NCBI RefSeq assembly: GCF_022846615.1
Contig: NZ_AP025637.1
Location: 3,249,001 to 3,313,000 of the forward strand
From: Roseomonas fluvialis
Lineage (GTDB): Bacteria; Pseudomonadota; Alphaproteobacteria; Acetobacterales; Acetobacteraceae
DNA length: 64,000 nucleotides
Direction: 5' to 3'
Made by a program: the position numbers and the translations under genes. Below the pieces are notes generated by a model, which had not been told where the DNA came from, did not search any database, and saw nothing but the letters and a program-made list of their open reading frames with translations. Below are positions 1-7,548 of the stretch, one piece after another; positions within the stretch are counted from its first letter, which is position 1, and each line of letters opens with the position of its first letter.

Positions 1-1
1 C

Positions 2-349
2 CTCGAGAACACCCGCTGGCAGATCCGCCTGTCGCAATCGCTGCGCCGACGCGAACAGGAAATGGACGGCGGCATGCTGGTCGAGAAGCCTTGGGAGGGC
101 GAACCGAGCCTCGACGAGATGGGCGCGCACATGATGGTGGGCGATGCAGCGACCGTGGCCGCGCGCATGGCCGCCGAGATCCGCGCCGCATCGCCCTGCC
201 ACTACCTGCTCCAGATGCAGGTGGGGGACATGGACCCCGGCGTCGCACAGCGCTCGATCGCCGCCTGGCAGCGCCAGGTGCGCCCACTGCTCGAACGCGA
301 ATTCGGCCCGCTCGAGCGCATCGGCCATACGACATCCGCCGCCGCGTGA
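2..349 (+). CDS. Luciferase-like flavin-dependent monooxygenase, C-terminal part
   Basis: Reading frame open from the left edge to the TGA at 347-349; the N-terminal part lies outside the window. The visible 115 residues resemble the C-terminus of LLM-class (F420/FMN-dependent) oxidoreductases. There is a GDAATVAARMAAEIRAA stretch like the GxPETVxExI segment, then a strand with LLQMQVGDM and a final helix ending in a VRPLLEREFG-type segment. The family catalyses flavin-dependent hydroxylation or oxidation of small substrates in the cytoplasm; the substrate cannot be inferred. The ATG at 62 is internal, because coding potential continues upstream of it. Confidence 0.7.
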   Translation, partial: LENTRWQIRLSQSLRRREQEMDGGMLVEKPWEGEPSLDEMGAHMMVGDAATVAARMAAEIRAASPCHYLLQMQVGDMDPGVAQRSIAAWQRQVRPLLEREFGPLERIGHTTSAAA

Positions 350-376
350 GACGCGGCGGCGGACCGCGTCAGCGGA

Positions 377-838
377 TCAGAACGGGTGGATCCGGGGCCA
401 GTTCATGTTGGCCTTGGTGATGTTGCCGGGAATGTCGCGCACCCACATCGCCTGCGCCTGCTCGTGGACCTTGAGATACAGGCGGTCGTCGACGACGCGC
501 CAGAAGTCCGGGTTGCCCGGAGCCTTGTAGCCCTGGGACGCCGCCCAGGCGCAGTAGCCGTCGTATTGCGGTGCGAAGCGCGCGGGGCTTGCGCGGAACT
601 GGTCGCGCGCGGCCTCGGTGGTGAAGTACCAGATCGCGCCGTTGTGGGTGGCGTTGAAGCGCGGAACGCCCGGACGCGGCGTGCCGGTGAAGAAGCTGGT
701 CGCATCGTAGCCGCTGATCGCCACGGCAAGCTGGTTGCCCGCCGCCGCGGGGCGCGCGGCGACAAGCGCGGCTGCGCCGATCAGGCCGGCGCCGAGCGTG
801 CCCTTGGCCAGGGCGCGGCGCGAAGCGAAGTTGGACAT
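377..838 (-). CDS. Exported YHS-domain protein
   Basis: 153 residues from the ATG at 838-836; the reading frame extends further upstream but that part is not protein-like. Residues 1-33 form a signal sequence with an RR pair at 7-8 followed by a long Ala/Gly/Leu core, so Tat or Sec export is possible. The body has YHS-domain features: ISGYDATSFF (41-50), IWYFTTEAARDQF (69-81) and PQYDGYCAWA (90-99). This family is thought to bind metal or act as a periplasmic accessory; many homologues are annotated only as YHS domain-containing. It faces away from the following plus-strand gene and appears monocistronic. Confidence 0.8.
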   Translation of the reverse strand: MSNFASRRALAKGTLGAGLIGAAALVAARPAAAGNQLAVAISGYDATSFFTGTPRPGVPRFNATHNGAIWYFTTEAARDQFRASPARFAPQYDGYCAWAASQGYKAPGNPDFWRVVDDRLYLKVHEQAQAMWVRDIPGNITKANMNWPRIHPF

Positions 839-994
839 GCGATCTCTCCCGATGGGTTGATTCCCAACAGCGAGTTCGGAGCCGCCCGCCCGGCGGTTAC
901 GCCTCGGCAACCAAAGTTTCAGCGCAGGCGCGCACGCGCCGGGCGCGCACAGGCCCCTTGACCGCCAAGCGACGGATTTGCCACGCTTCCCTTC

Positions 995-1279
995 GTGGGG
1001 ATCCTGGTCAGCGTCCGCGCCGGCGATGACGACACGCTCTGGGCCGTGGTTGCCACGGTCGGGCGGAAAAGCCGCGTGGCGGAGGTGTTTCGCTCCCGCG
1101 CCCAGGCGCTCGATGACCGCGCCTGGCGCGACCAGCAGGTCAAGGCCTATGCCGACTGGCTGGTGCGCGCGAAGCAGCCCGTGCCGCATTATTCCGTGGC
1201 GCCGATCCGCCGGTCCGACCTGCCACGCAAATGGACGCCGCTGCCCGCCCTCGGCTTCCTGCGGGGCCAGATGATCTGA
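995..1279 (+). CDS. Small protein of unknown function
   Basis: 94 residues. The frame opens after the stop at 959-961 and the only reasonable start is the GTG at 995; no clear Shine-Dalgarno sequence precedes it, so the start is weak. The N-terminus looks like two beta strands (GILVSVRAG, LWAVVATVG), followed by a basic helical part with an HYSVAPIRRSDLPRKW segment. I do not recognise a family. It is flanked by the YHS protein gene (opposite strand) and the lipoprotein pair. Its amino-acid composition looks more like a real protein than the overlapping frames do. Confidence 0.5.
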   Translation: MGILVSVRAGDDDTLWAVVATVGRKSRVAEVFRSRAQALDDRAWRDQQVKAYADWLVRAKQPVPHYSVAPIRRSDLPRKWTPLPALGFLRGQMI

Positions 1280-1406
1280 CCGCGCGGCCCGCCGCCGCCC
1301 GCATGCAACCTTTTCGCGAGGCGCGCGTCGTCAATGGGCAAGGTTGCCGGTGGCGCCGATGCGGGGTTTAGTCACGCCAGACGCCGGTCGTCGGAGGAAT
1401 CGCTCG

Positions 1407-2432
1407 ATGAATGGACAGCGCAGCACCGCAGCGCGTCGCCATGCACGGCTAGCGCCCGCCCTGGCCGCTGTGCTGTTGCTCAGCGCCTGTGCCGAGGGCG
1501 CGGGCGGCGCCGCCGATGGGCCCGATGCGTGCAGCGCCCAAACGGCCGAACTCGACCGCTCCGGCGCCTTCTTCGCAGCACCCATCGTGGCCGGCGGCGT
1601 GGCCGTGATCGGCGCCGGCGGCGTGCTCGGCACCCGCCCCGGCGTGATCGGCGCGCTGGTCTGGGGCGCCACCTCCGCCGCCGCGGCGGTCACTGCGGTC
1701 GCTTATGTCGATCAGCGCCGGCGTGAGGCCGCCGGCAACGAAGCCGCCCTGGCCACCGCCGTGGGCAACGATATCGACCGCGAGAATGCCGGCCTGGCGC
1801 AGTCCCAGACCGCCGTCGACAGGGTTCTCGATTGCCGCCTGCAGGAGGCCGCCCGCGTGCGTGCGGCCGCGCGCGCCGGCGAGATCCAGCGCCAGCAGGC
1901 GCAGGCGCAACTCGCCGCGATCCGGGCCCAGGCGGAACGCGACCTGGCACTGAGCCGCACCATCGAACAACGTGTGCAGGCGCGCGCGGCGGACCTCGAT
2001 GCCGGGGTCCAGGCCGTGGTGGCCGAGGCGCGCCCGGCGCCGCCGCCGCGCCCGGCCGTCACGGTCCGCCCGACGCGCCCGGTGCCGCTGCAGACCGCAC
2101 CCGTCGCCGCTGCCCCGCCGGCCGCCGCGGCCCCCGCCGTCGCGGCGCGGCAGGAGGTGCGCATCCGGCCCGCCCGCAACCCCGATTTCGTCGCGGTCGA
2201 GACCCCAGCCGGCCAGCCGCTCGGCTATGCACCTGTCGCGGTGTTTGCGATCCCGGCGGCGCAGACGCGCGCCATCGCCATGCCCGCGGTCGCGACCGGG
2301 GCCGATGCAGCGCCGGCCGGGCGGCTGCGAACCCTGGCCTCCACCAACATCGTCCGACGCGACAATTTCCGCGAGGCGGTGGGCGACCTGCAGCGCGCCG
2401 TGGCCTCGGGCGGCTTCGAACTGGGGACCTGA
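1407..2432 (+). CDS. Putative lipoprotein, first of a tandem paralogous pair
   Basis: 341 residues starting at the ATG at 1407, which has a GGAGGA ribosome-binding site at 1393-1398. Residues 1-28 are a lipoprotein signal (lipobox LSAC, Cys28), so the mature protein is probably membrane-anchored in the periplasm. It has an Ala/Gly-rich hydrophobic stretch around residues 50-90, then a YVDQRRRE motif, an Ala/Gln/Arg-rich helical region likely to form a coiled coil, a Pro/Ala linker, and a C-terminal PDFVAVETPAGQPLGY segment resembling the end of a bacterial SH3-like domain. The next gene encodes a full-length paralogue. The function is unknown; an envelope-structure role is inferred. Confidence 0.75.
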   Translation: MNGQRSTAARRHARLAPALAAVLLLSACAEGAGGAADGPDACSAQTAELDRSGAFFAAPIVAGGVAVIGAGGVLGTRPGVIGALVWGATSAAAAVTAVAYVDQRRREAAGNEAALATAVGNDIDRENAGLAQSQTAVDRVLDCRLQEAARVRAAARAGEIQRQQAQAQLAAIRAQAERDLALSRTIEQRVQARAADLDAGVQAVVAEARPAPPPRPAVTVRPTRPVPLQTAPVAAAPPAAAAPAVAARQEVRIRPARNPDFVAVETPAGQPLGYAPVAVFAIPAAQTRAIAMPAVATGADAAPAGRLRTLASTNIVRRDNFREAVGDLQRAVASGGFELGT

Positions 2433-2649
2433 GAGGCCGTTCGCCCAAGCCGGCAGCGGCCCCCACCCCCCGCCCGGGAACGCGCCGAACGGCGCATGCC
2501 CAAGCGATCTGCGACCCACCCATGCGTGATCGCGCCGCGGGGCAGACGTGGCGTCGTGAACGGTTCCGCGCCGCGTCGGCCACGCCCGATTGCGCCGCTG
2601 CGCGAAGCGGCCCAGCGTGCCCCACGCCCTCGCGCGAAGGATCCCGGCC

Positions 2650-3678
2650 TTGCCGCCTGCCAACCCTGTCCGCCTAGCCCCGCATGCGGCACTCGCCGCC
2701 ATGCTGCTGGCGGCGGGCTGCGCGCCGGCGCCGGCACCGCCCGGCCACGCCGCCATCACGGCCGACCCGAACGATGCCTGCGCGGCGCAGCAGCAGAACT
2801 TGGCGAATGCGCGCTCCCTGTTCGCGGCCTCTGTCATCACGGGCGCGGCAGTGGGCGCGGTGGCGGGCAGCGCCGTGCGCCTGCGCATTGGCGGCGTCGG
2901 CGTGGTACCGGGTTCGGCCATGGCGCTGGGCGGGCTCGCGGCCGGGGCGCTGGCGGGGGCCGCGGTCGGGTCGTATCTCGACCAGCGGCGGCGCGAGGCG
3001 GGCGACGAGGCCGCGCTCGCCGCCGCGGTGGCCGGCGACGTCGCGCGCGAGAACGACAACCTCGACCTCGCGCGCAATGCCGCGGAGTTCCTGCTGGATT
3101 GTCGGCTGCGCCGCGCCGCCGACATCCGCGAGGCCGTGCGCGAGGGCCGGCTACCCGCCGCCCAGGCGCAGGCACAGCTCGACACCTTGCGCGCCCAGTC
3201 GGCGCGCGACCTGGCCCTGGCGCGCGAGGTCGAGGCGCGCATCGCCGCGCGCGACGGCGAGCTGGCCCCGGCGATGGACGCCCTGGCCCCCGGTGCGCGG
3301 GCCGAGGGCGCTGCCGAATCGCCCGCCGCCGGCGCGGGCGTCGCGGCCACCGCGCCGCTCGCGCTGCCGCTGCGCGCGCGGCCCGAGGCAACGGCGGTGA
3401 CAGTCGCGACCGTGCCGGCGGGCGGCGCCGTTCTGCTGCGCCCGACGCGCGAGCCGGATTTCGTCGCGGTCGAGACGCCGGCCGGGCAGCGGCTCGGCTA
3501 CGTGCCGGCGGCGAGCTTCCCGTCCGCGCCGGTGGCGCGCACCGCCGCGCCGCCGCCACCAGGCGCGCCGCTACGCGTGCTGGCCGCGAGCAACGTGGTC
3601 CGCCGCGACAATTTCCGCGAGACGGTCGGCGACCTGTCGCGCGCCGCCGCCGGCCAGGGCTTCGAACCGGGGATCTGA
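2650..3678 (+). CDS. Putative lipoprotein, second of the tandem pair
   Basis: I choose the TTG at 2650 because AAGGA lies at 2637-2641 with 8-nt spacing and the signal peptide then has normal length. A TTG at 2590 or a GTG at 2617 in the same frame are alternatives. That gives 342 residues with lipobox LAAGC (Cys24). The architecture matches the upstream gene: conserved DACxAQ after the signal, a Gly/Ala hydrophobic stretch, YLDQRRRE, a helical AQAQAQL region, a Pro/Ala linker, then PDFVAVETPAGQRLGY and a VVRRDNFRETVGDL tail that is almost identical in both proteins. The function is unknown. About 220 bp without a gene separates the two copies. Confidence 0.72.
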   Translation: MPPANPVRLAPHAALAAMLLAAGCAPAPAPPGHAAITADPNDACAAQQQNLANARSLFAASVITGAAVGAVAGSAVRLRIGGVGVVPGSAMALGGLAAGALAGAAVGSYLDQRRREAGDEAALAAAVAGDVARENDNLDLARNAAEFLLDCRLRRAADIREAVREGRLPAAQAQAQLDTLRAQSARDLALAREVEARIAARDGELAPAMDALAPGARAEGAAESPAAGAGVAATAPLALPLRARPEATAVTVATVPAGGAVLLRPTREPDFVAVETPAGQRLGYVPAASFPSAPVARTAAPPPPGAPLRVLAASNVVRRDNFRETVGDLSRAAAGQGFEPGI

Positions 3679-3849
3679 CTCGGCAGGCGTCGGTACAGGT
3701 CCAGCGGCACGAGGTTCTGACGCGTGCCGAGGCCGCGCATGCGGCTCACCGGCAAATCCGGCGAAAGCCAAGCGAGCCGGAGGTTTGCGCCCGGCGTCTG
3801 AGGGTCGCAACATGCTCAGACCAGCAGTCGACGAATGCGGCCGCTGGCA

Positions 3850-4452
3850 TCAGACCGGCTGCGCCATCGCGCGCATGAAGCTCTCGCGGAAGCGGATCGG
3901 GTCGCGGTCGGTCTGGTTGCGGCCTGGTTCGTTGTCGATCTTCACGCCGATCACGTGCGGGCCGTCGGTGGACAGCGCGCGCGCGACCAGCACGTCGAAT
4001 TCCGCCTCGTCCGCGGCCCAGGCGGCACTGGCGATGCCACTCGCGCGCGCGATCGCGACCATGTCGGTGCGCGCGGCCGCCGCCGGCGTGCCCTGCCCGC
4101 CCGTGATCTGGTAGATGCCGTTGTCCCAGATCACGACCGTGAGGTTCTTCACCGCCTGCGCGGCGATGGTGGACAGGCAGCCCAACTGCATCAGCAGCGA
4201 CCCGTCGCCCTCCAGCGCGATCACGCGCCGCGCCGGCTGCGCCAGCGCCACGCCCATCGCGATCGGCGCGGCCAGGCCCATGCTACCCAGCATGTAGAAA
4301 TTCTCGGCCCGCGTGCGGTCCGCGCCCCAGAGGTCCCAGTTCGAATTGCCGATGCCGCCGACCACGGCTTCGCGCTTCGTCAGCCCTGCCACCAGGCGCT
4401 TCGTGAGCGCCGCCCGGTTCATCACATGCAGGTTGTCGGTGGTGTCAGTCAT
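3850..4452 (-). CDS. ThDP-dependent decarboxylase, beta subunit (sulfopyruvate decarboxylase type)
   Basis: 200 residues. It carries the thiamine-diphosphate-binding signature: GDGS at residues 82-85, followed about 25 residues later by WDNGIY (Asn111), which ligates Mg2+ and the ThDP diphosphate. Size and layout match the C-terminal (PP-binding) subunit of two-subunit 2-oxoacid decarboxylases such as sulfopyruvate decarboxylase ComE; phosphonopyruvate decarboxylase is an alternative. Its ATG overlaps the stop of the alpha subunit gene by 4 bp (4449-4452), so the two are translationally coupled. The substrate is not determined by sequence, and no coenzyme M or phosphonate genes lie nearby. 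Confidence 0.8.
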   Translation of the reverse strand: MTDTTDNLHVMNRAALTKRLVAGLTKREAVVGGIGNSNWDLWGADRTRAENFYMLGSMGLAAPIAMGVALAQPARRVIALEGDGSLLMQLGCLSTIAAQAVKNLTVVIWDNGIYQITGGQGTPAAAARTDMVAIARASGIASAAWAADEAEFDVLVARALSTDGPHVIGVKIDNEPGRNQTDRDPIRFRESFMRAMAQPV

Positions 4453-4976
4453 GACCGCTTCCCCGTCAGCAGCGGCGAGAGAATGAGGCAGGCCGGCCAG
4501 CGCGTGGCGAAGGCCTGCCGGATGGTGCGGTCGGCCATGAACGCGGCCTCGTCGAGCCGCGTCATGGTGTGGTGCTCGATCCCCATGCTGTCGAGGATCG
4601 GGCGCATGGTGCGGCAGACGATCGCCTGGCCGGGGTTGAATTCGCCCATCGTGCCGCGTTCGCTCACCACCATCACCACCGGCACCTGGAACGCCACGGG
4701 CAGCGATGCCAGCACATTTGGCAGCGTCGCGAAGCCGGAGGTCTGCATCAGCACCGCGGCCCGACGGCCGGCCATGATAGCGCCGGTGGCGATGCCGATC
4801 GCCTCCTCCTCACGCGCGCAGGGGAAGGCGGTGAAGAAGGGGTCGGCGTGGATGCCATCGAGCAGCGGCCGCAGCACGTTGTCGGGCACGTAGGGGACCA
4901 GGCTGATGCCCTGGTCCTTGAAGACCTGGCGCAGGATGTCGTGCCAGGTGGGGGGCGCTTCGGCGGCGCTCGTCAT
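4449..4976 (-). CDS. ThDP-dependent decarboxylase, alpha subunit (sulfopyruvate decarboxylase type)
   Basis: 175 residues from the ATG at 4976; the frame continues upstream but the family N-terminus fits here. This is the pyrimidine-binding (N-terminal) half of a ThDP enzyme. YVPDNVLRPLL (residues 29-39) and AREEEAIGIATGA (54-66) contain the Glu that activates the cofactor aminopyrimidine. QTSGFATLPNVLASL and VSERGTMGEFNPGQ follow, as in ComD-like subunits. It is expected to form an alpha/beta heteromer with the product of the overlapping downstream gene and to decarboxylate a 3-substituted pyruvate in the cytoplasm. Confidence 0.8.
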   Translation of the reverse strand: MTSAAEAPPTWHDILRQVFKDQGISLVPYVPDNVLRPLLDGIHADPFFTAFPCAREEEAIGIATGAIMAGRRAAVLMQTSGFATLPNVLASLPVAFQVPVVMVVSERGTMGEFNPGQAIVCRTMRPILDSMGIEHHTMTRLDEAAFMADRTIRQAFATRWPACLILSPLLTGKRS

Positions 4977-5085
4977 GCTCGGGCGTTCTCCGGATTCCGT
5001 GGGCGGTATCGCATCGGGCGCCGCGCGCGCCAAGCGGGTGCGGCGGCCCCCTTGCGCCCACCCGCCGGCGGCGCCAAAGCGGGGC

Positions 5086-5571
5086 ATGGACCTTCCCGCC
5101 CGGCCGCGCCTGCTGGTCGATGCCGATGCCTGCCCCGTCCGCGACGAAGCCGCGCGCGTCGCCGCACGGCTGGGGCTCGAACTGATTCTGGTGACCAACG
5201 GCTCGCGCCCGGTGCGCCCGCCCGGCACGCCGCTGGCGCGCCTGGTGGTGGTCAGCGAGGGTGCCGACAAGGCCGATGACTGGATCGCACACGCGGCGGG
5301 ACCGCTGGACATCTGCCTGACGGCCGACATCCCGCTGGCGGCGCGCTGCCTCGCGGCCGGCGCCTTCGCACTGTCGTTCAAGGGGCATGCCTGGACGCCG
5401 GACAATATCGGCGCGGCGCTGGCGGGGCGCGAATTGGCGCGGCACCTGCGCGAAAGCGGTGTTGCGGGCGGCGGCCAGGCGCCGATGGGCGCACAGGACC
5501 GGTCGCGCTTCCTGAATGCGCTCGATGCGATGTGCCAGGCGGCGCTGCGGCGCGCCGGAGCGCGCGGGTAG
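5086..5571 (+). CDS. UPF0178 (YaiI/YqxD) family protein
   Basis: 161 residues from the ATG at 5086. VDADACPV at residues 11-18 and TADIPLAARCLAAGA are hallmarks of the UPF0178/DUF188 family, which has a PIN-like nuclease fold with acidic residues (Asp12, Asp14). A nuclease activity is inferred from the fold and has not been established. It is divergent from the decarboxylase pair, with about 110 bp between start codons, and ends before the RTX remnant. Confidence 0.85.
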   Translation: MDLPARPRLLVDADACPVRDEAARVAARLGLELILVTNGSRPVRPPGTPLARLVVVSEGADKADDWIAHAAGPLDICLTADIPLAARCLAAGAFALSFKGHAWTPDNIGAALAGRELARHLRESGVAGGGQAPMGAQDRSRFLNALDAMCQAALRRAGARG

Positions 5572-5730
5572 AGACGGTCGCGCCCGGCCCGCACGCCGTG
5601 GCGCTCAAAAACAGCGCGGCCGGGAGCCTCGCGACCCCCGGCCTTGCCGGTCGAGCCGGGTCGCACACAGGTGCGGCCCGGTGGCGTTCCGGCGCGGCCA
5701 CCGGGCTTTCGCCCCGGGGCCGCGTGCGCG

Positions 5731-6451
5731 TCAGATGAAGATGAAGTCGGTCTGCGACAGCTCCCCGGCACCGACGCCGGTCAGCGTGACCGTCATGTTC
5801 GACGCGCCGTTTCCGTCGATGTCGACCTGCAGGATGTTGCCCACCATGCGCGCCTGGCTGCCGGCGCCGGCCACGAAGGCATCGCCGCCCAGGTAGCCGA
5901 ACTCGCCGTTCAGTCCGGTGAACAGGAAGCGGTCGCCCTGCGCCACGCTGAAGTCGGCGATCACGTCGTTGCCGTCGAGACCGGTGAAGATGAAGAGGTC
6001 AGCACCGGCACCGCCGGTCATGACGTCATCGCCCCACGCCGCCTCGGATCTGGTCGCCGCCACCGCCACCCACGATGGTGTCGGCGCCCGTGACGGTCAC
6101 GTTGTTGGCGCCGACAAAAAGGGTCAGGCGGTCGCCGCCGCCGGTCGCGTTGGTGACCGAGCCGATGATCGTCAATGTATCGGCGCCGGAACCGCCGGTT
6201 TTCACGCTGTTCGGTGCCGCGCCCAGGACCACGCGGTCGGTCCAGCCGCCAGGTTGACGAATGCCCCCGTTAGGATGCCACCAAAGCTGATGGTAACGGC
6301 ACGGACAGAGCCGACGAAAGCGTCAGAACTGGAGCACACTGGCGACGGTCTGCGCTTCGCCTAGACTGATGGTCGCCACGGAATCCCTCCTATGGCCCTT
6401 GACCGTGAGAGGGTGCTCGAACTGTTTGTTTGCGGTAATTACCGTCAACAT
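5731..6451 (-). pseudogene. RTX-like calcium-binding protein remnant with several frameshifts
   Basis: The C-terminal frame (5731-6069) encodes GGAGADLFIFTGLDGNDVI-type RTX nonapeptide features and a type-I-secretion-like tail ending in DFIFI. The upstream frame (6026-6232) encodes further repeats (SGADTLTIIG, GADTIVGGGGGDQIRGG). Removing one G from the CCCC run at 6032-6035 (plus strand) joins them as GGVGDDVMTGG. Two more frame changes occur near 6240-6255 and 6325-6335, after which an N-terminus with MATISLGEAQTVASV runs into a stop. Possible starts are the GTG at 6379 (GGAGGG upstream) or the ATG at 6451 (GAAGGA upstream). If intact it would be a small secreted Ca2+-binding protein. It is either decayed or affected by sequence errors. 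Confidence 0.6.
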
Positions 6452-6836
6452 AAAAATTCCTTCAGATTTTATGGATAGACGCACTGCAGCGAACAGGCGA
6501 CCTGATTCGCAAGATGCACCTTAATATAACTTATAGAATTGTCATTTTTCGTACTTATTGTGCCATGCATCTGACTGTGGCGGTGCACCAGCGTCAACTC
6601 GATTGCGGGCTGGACATCAAGGTTGTGCTCACCTGCGGGGGAGTGAATGCTCGCGCGACGCAGCACGCCACTGCGACGCGCCAGTTGCGGTCGGTCCAAC
6701 AGCGAAGACATAGCGGCGGCCCATATACCAGTTGGGTATCGAACAGCGGTGCGCCCCAGCGCGCCAGCGTAGAGTCCTCGGGACGCCTCCCATCGCGGCG
6801 CTTCAGCGGCCCTATCGTCGCGGCGCTTCCGCGGCC
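6452..6836. other. Gene-free AT-rich patch upstream of the RTX remnant
   Basis: I see no convincing gene here. The segment at about 6430-6570 is strikingly AT-rich for this window (runs such as TAAAAATTCC, TTAATATAACTTATAG, TCATTTTTCG). It probably holds the promoter of the RTX remnant or is a transferred tail. An 80-codon minus-strand frame exists at 6469-6711, but it lacks a ribosome-binding site and protein-like composition. The right end merges into the short tandem repeat at 6795-6858. Confidence 0.5.
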
Positions 6837-6858
6837 CTATCGTCGCGGCGCTTCCGCG
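6795..6858. repeat. 25-bp tandem repeat, about 2.6 copies
   Basis: The unit starts GCGGCGCTTC and ends GGCCCTATCGTC. Copies are 6795-6819 (one A/C difference), 6820-6844 and a partial 6845-6858. The stop codon of the M23 peptidase gene (6837-6839, minus strand) lies inside the second unit, so the array has created or replaced the peptidase C-terminus. Confidence 0.85.
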
Positions 6859-7370
6859 CCTTCGGCAACCTGTGTTCCATCACTGTTGCAAGCGGTGCGG
6901 GTCAGCCACGGCCAGGGGTCGACCGGGCGGCCGAAGCGGCGCAGTTCGACATGCAGATGCGCCCCGGTGGTGCGCCCGGTGCGCCCGACCGCGCCGATCA
7001 ACTGCCCAGGCAGCACCTGCGCACCGGGGCGCACCTCGGCCGCGATGCGCGACAGGTGTGCATAGCGCGCCACCGTCCCGTCGCGGTGTTCGATGTCGAT
7101 GATGGTGCCGTAGGCGTACCAGCGTCCCGTGAACACCACCGTGCCGCCGACCGCAGCACGCACCGGCGAACCATGCGGCGCGCGCAGGTCCACCCCAGGG
7201 TGGAAGCCGCGCCCCCGCGGCCCAAAGCCCGAGGAATACTCCCCCGCCACCGGCAGCGCGATCGGGCAGGGCGCAGCCTGCACCGCGCCGGGCAGCAGCG
7301 CGGCAGCAAGCACCAGGCCGGCCACGGTGGGCATGGAGGTCAGGCGCGTCGTCGGGCGCGTCTGGCGCAT
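6837..7370 (-). CDS. Secreted M23-family (LytM-like) metallopeptidase
   Basis: 177 residues with a Sec signal (residues 1-32; a second possible start is Met13). The LytM/M23 zinc site is complete: His57 and Asp61 in GFHPGVDLRAP, His105 in ARYAHLS, and His138/His140 in GAHLHVE. The family cleaves peptidoglycan cross-bridges or serves as a regulator of cell-wall hydrolases in the periplasm. The protein is compact, with no LysM or coiled-coil region. Its last residues (after TRTACN) are low-complexity and encoded by the 25-bp tandem repeat. Confidence 0.88.
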   Translation of the reverse strand: MRQTRPTTRLTSMPTVAGLVLAAALLPGAVQAAPCPIALPVAGEYSSGFGPRGRGFHPGVDLRAPHGSPVRAAVGGTVVFTGRWYAYGTIIDIEHRDGTVARYAHLSRIAAEVRPGAQVLPGQLIGAVGRTGRTTGAHLHVELRRFGRPVDPWPWLTRTACNSDGTQVAEGAEAPRR

Positions 7371-7548
7371 GCGGGATGTCTCCGTTCGTTCGTGAAGCCC
7401 TGAAGCTGCGCGAAGCCCGGACCTCTCGGACCGCGCGCATCACCCGTGGTGCAATGGCCATCACGCCGGCATGCGTCAACCCGCACAAGGTTGATGAACA
7501 ATCTATAATTACAACCTATGCGTTATTTTCGGACCCCAGGGTGCGCGG

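Noticed and set aside
6469..6711. 80-codon minus-strand frame in the AT-rich patch
   Set aside because: No ribosome-binding site and no protein-like pattern. The frame is kept open only because the patch is short.
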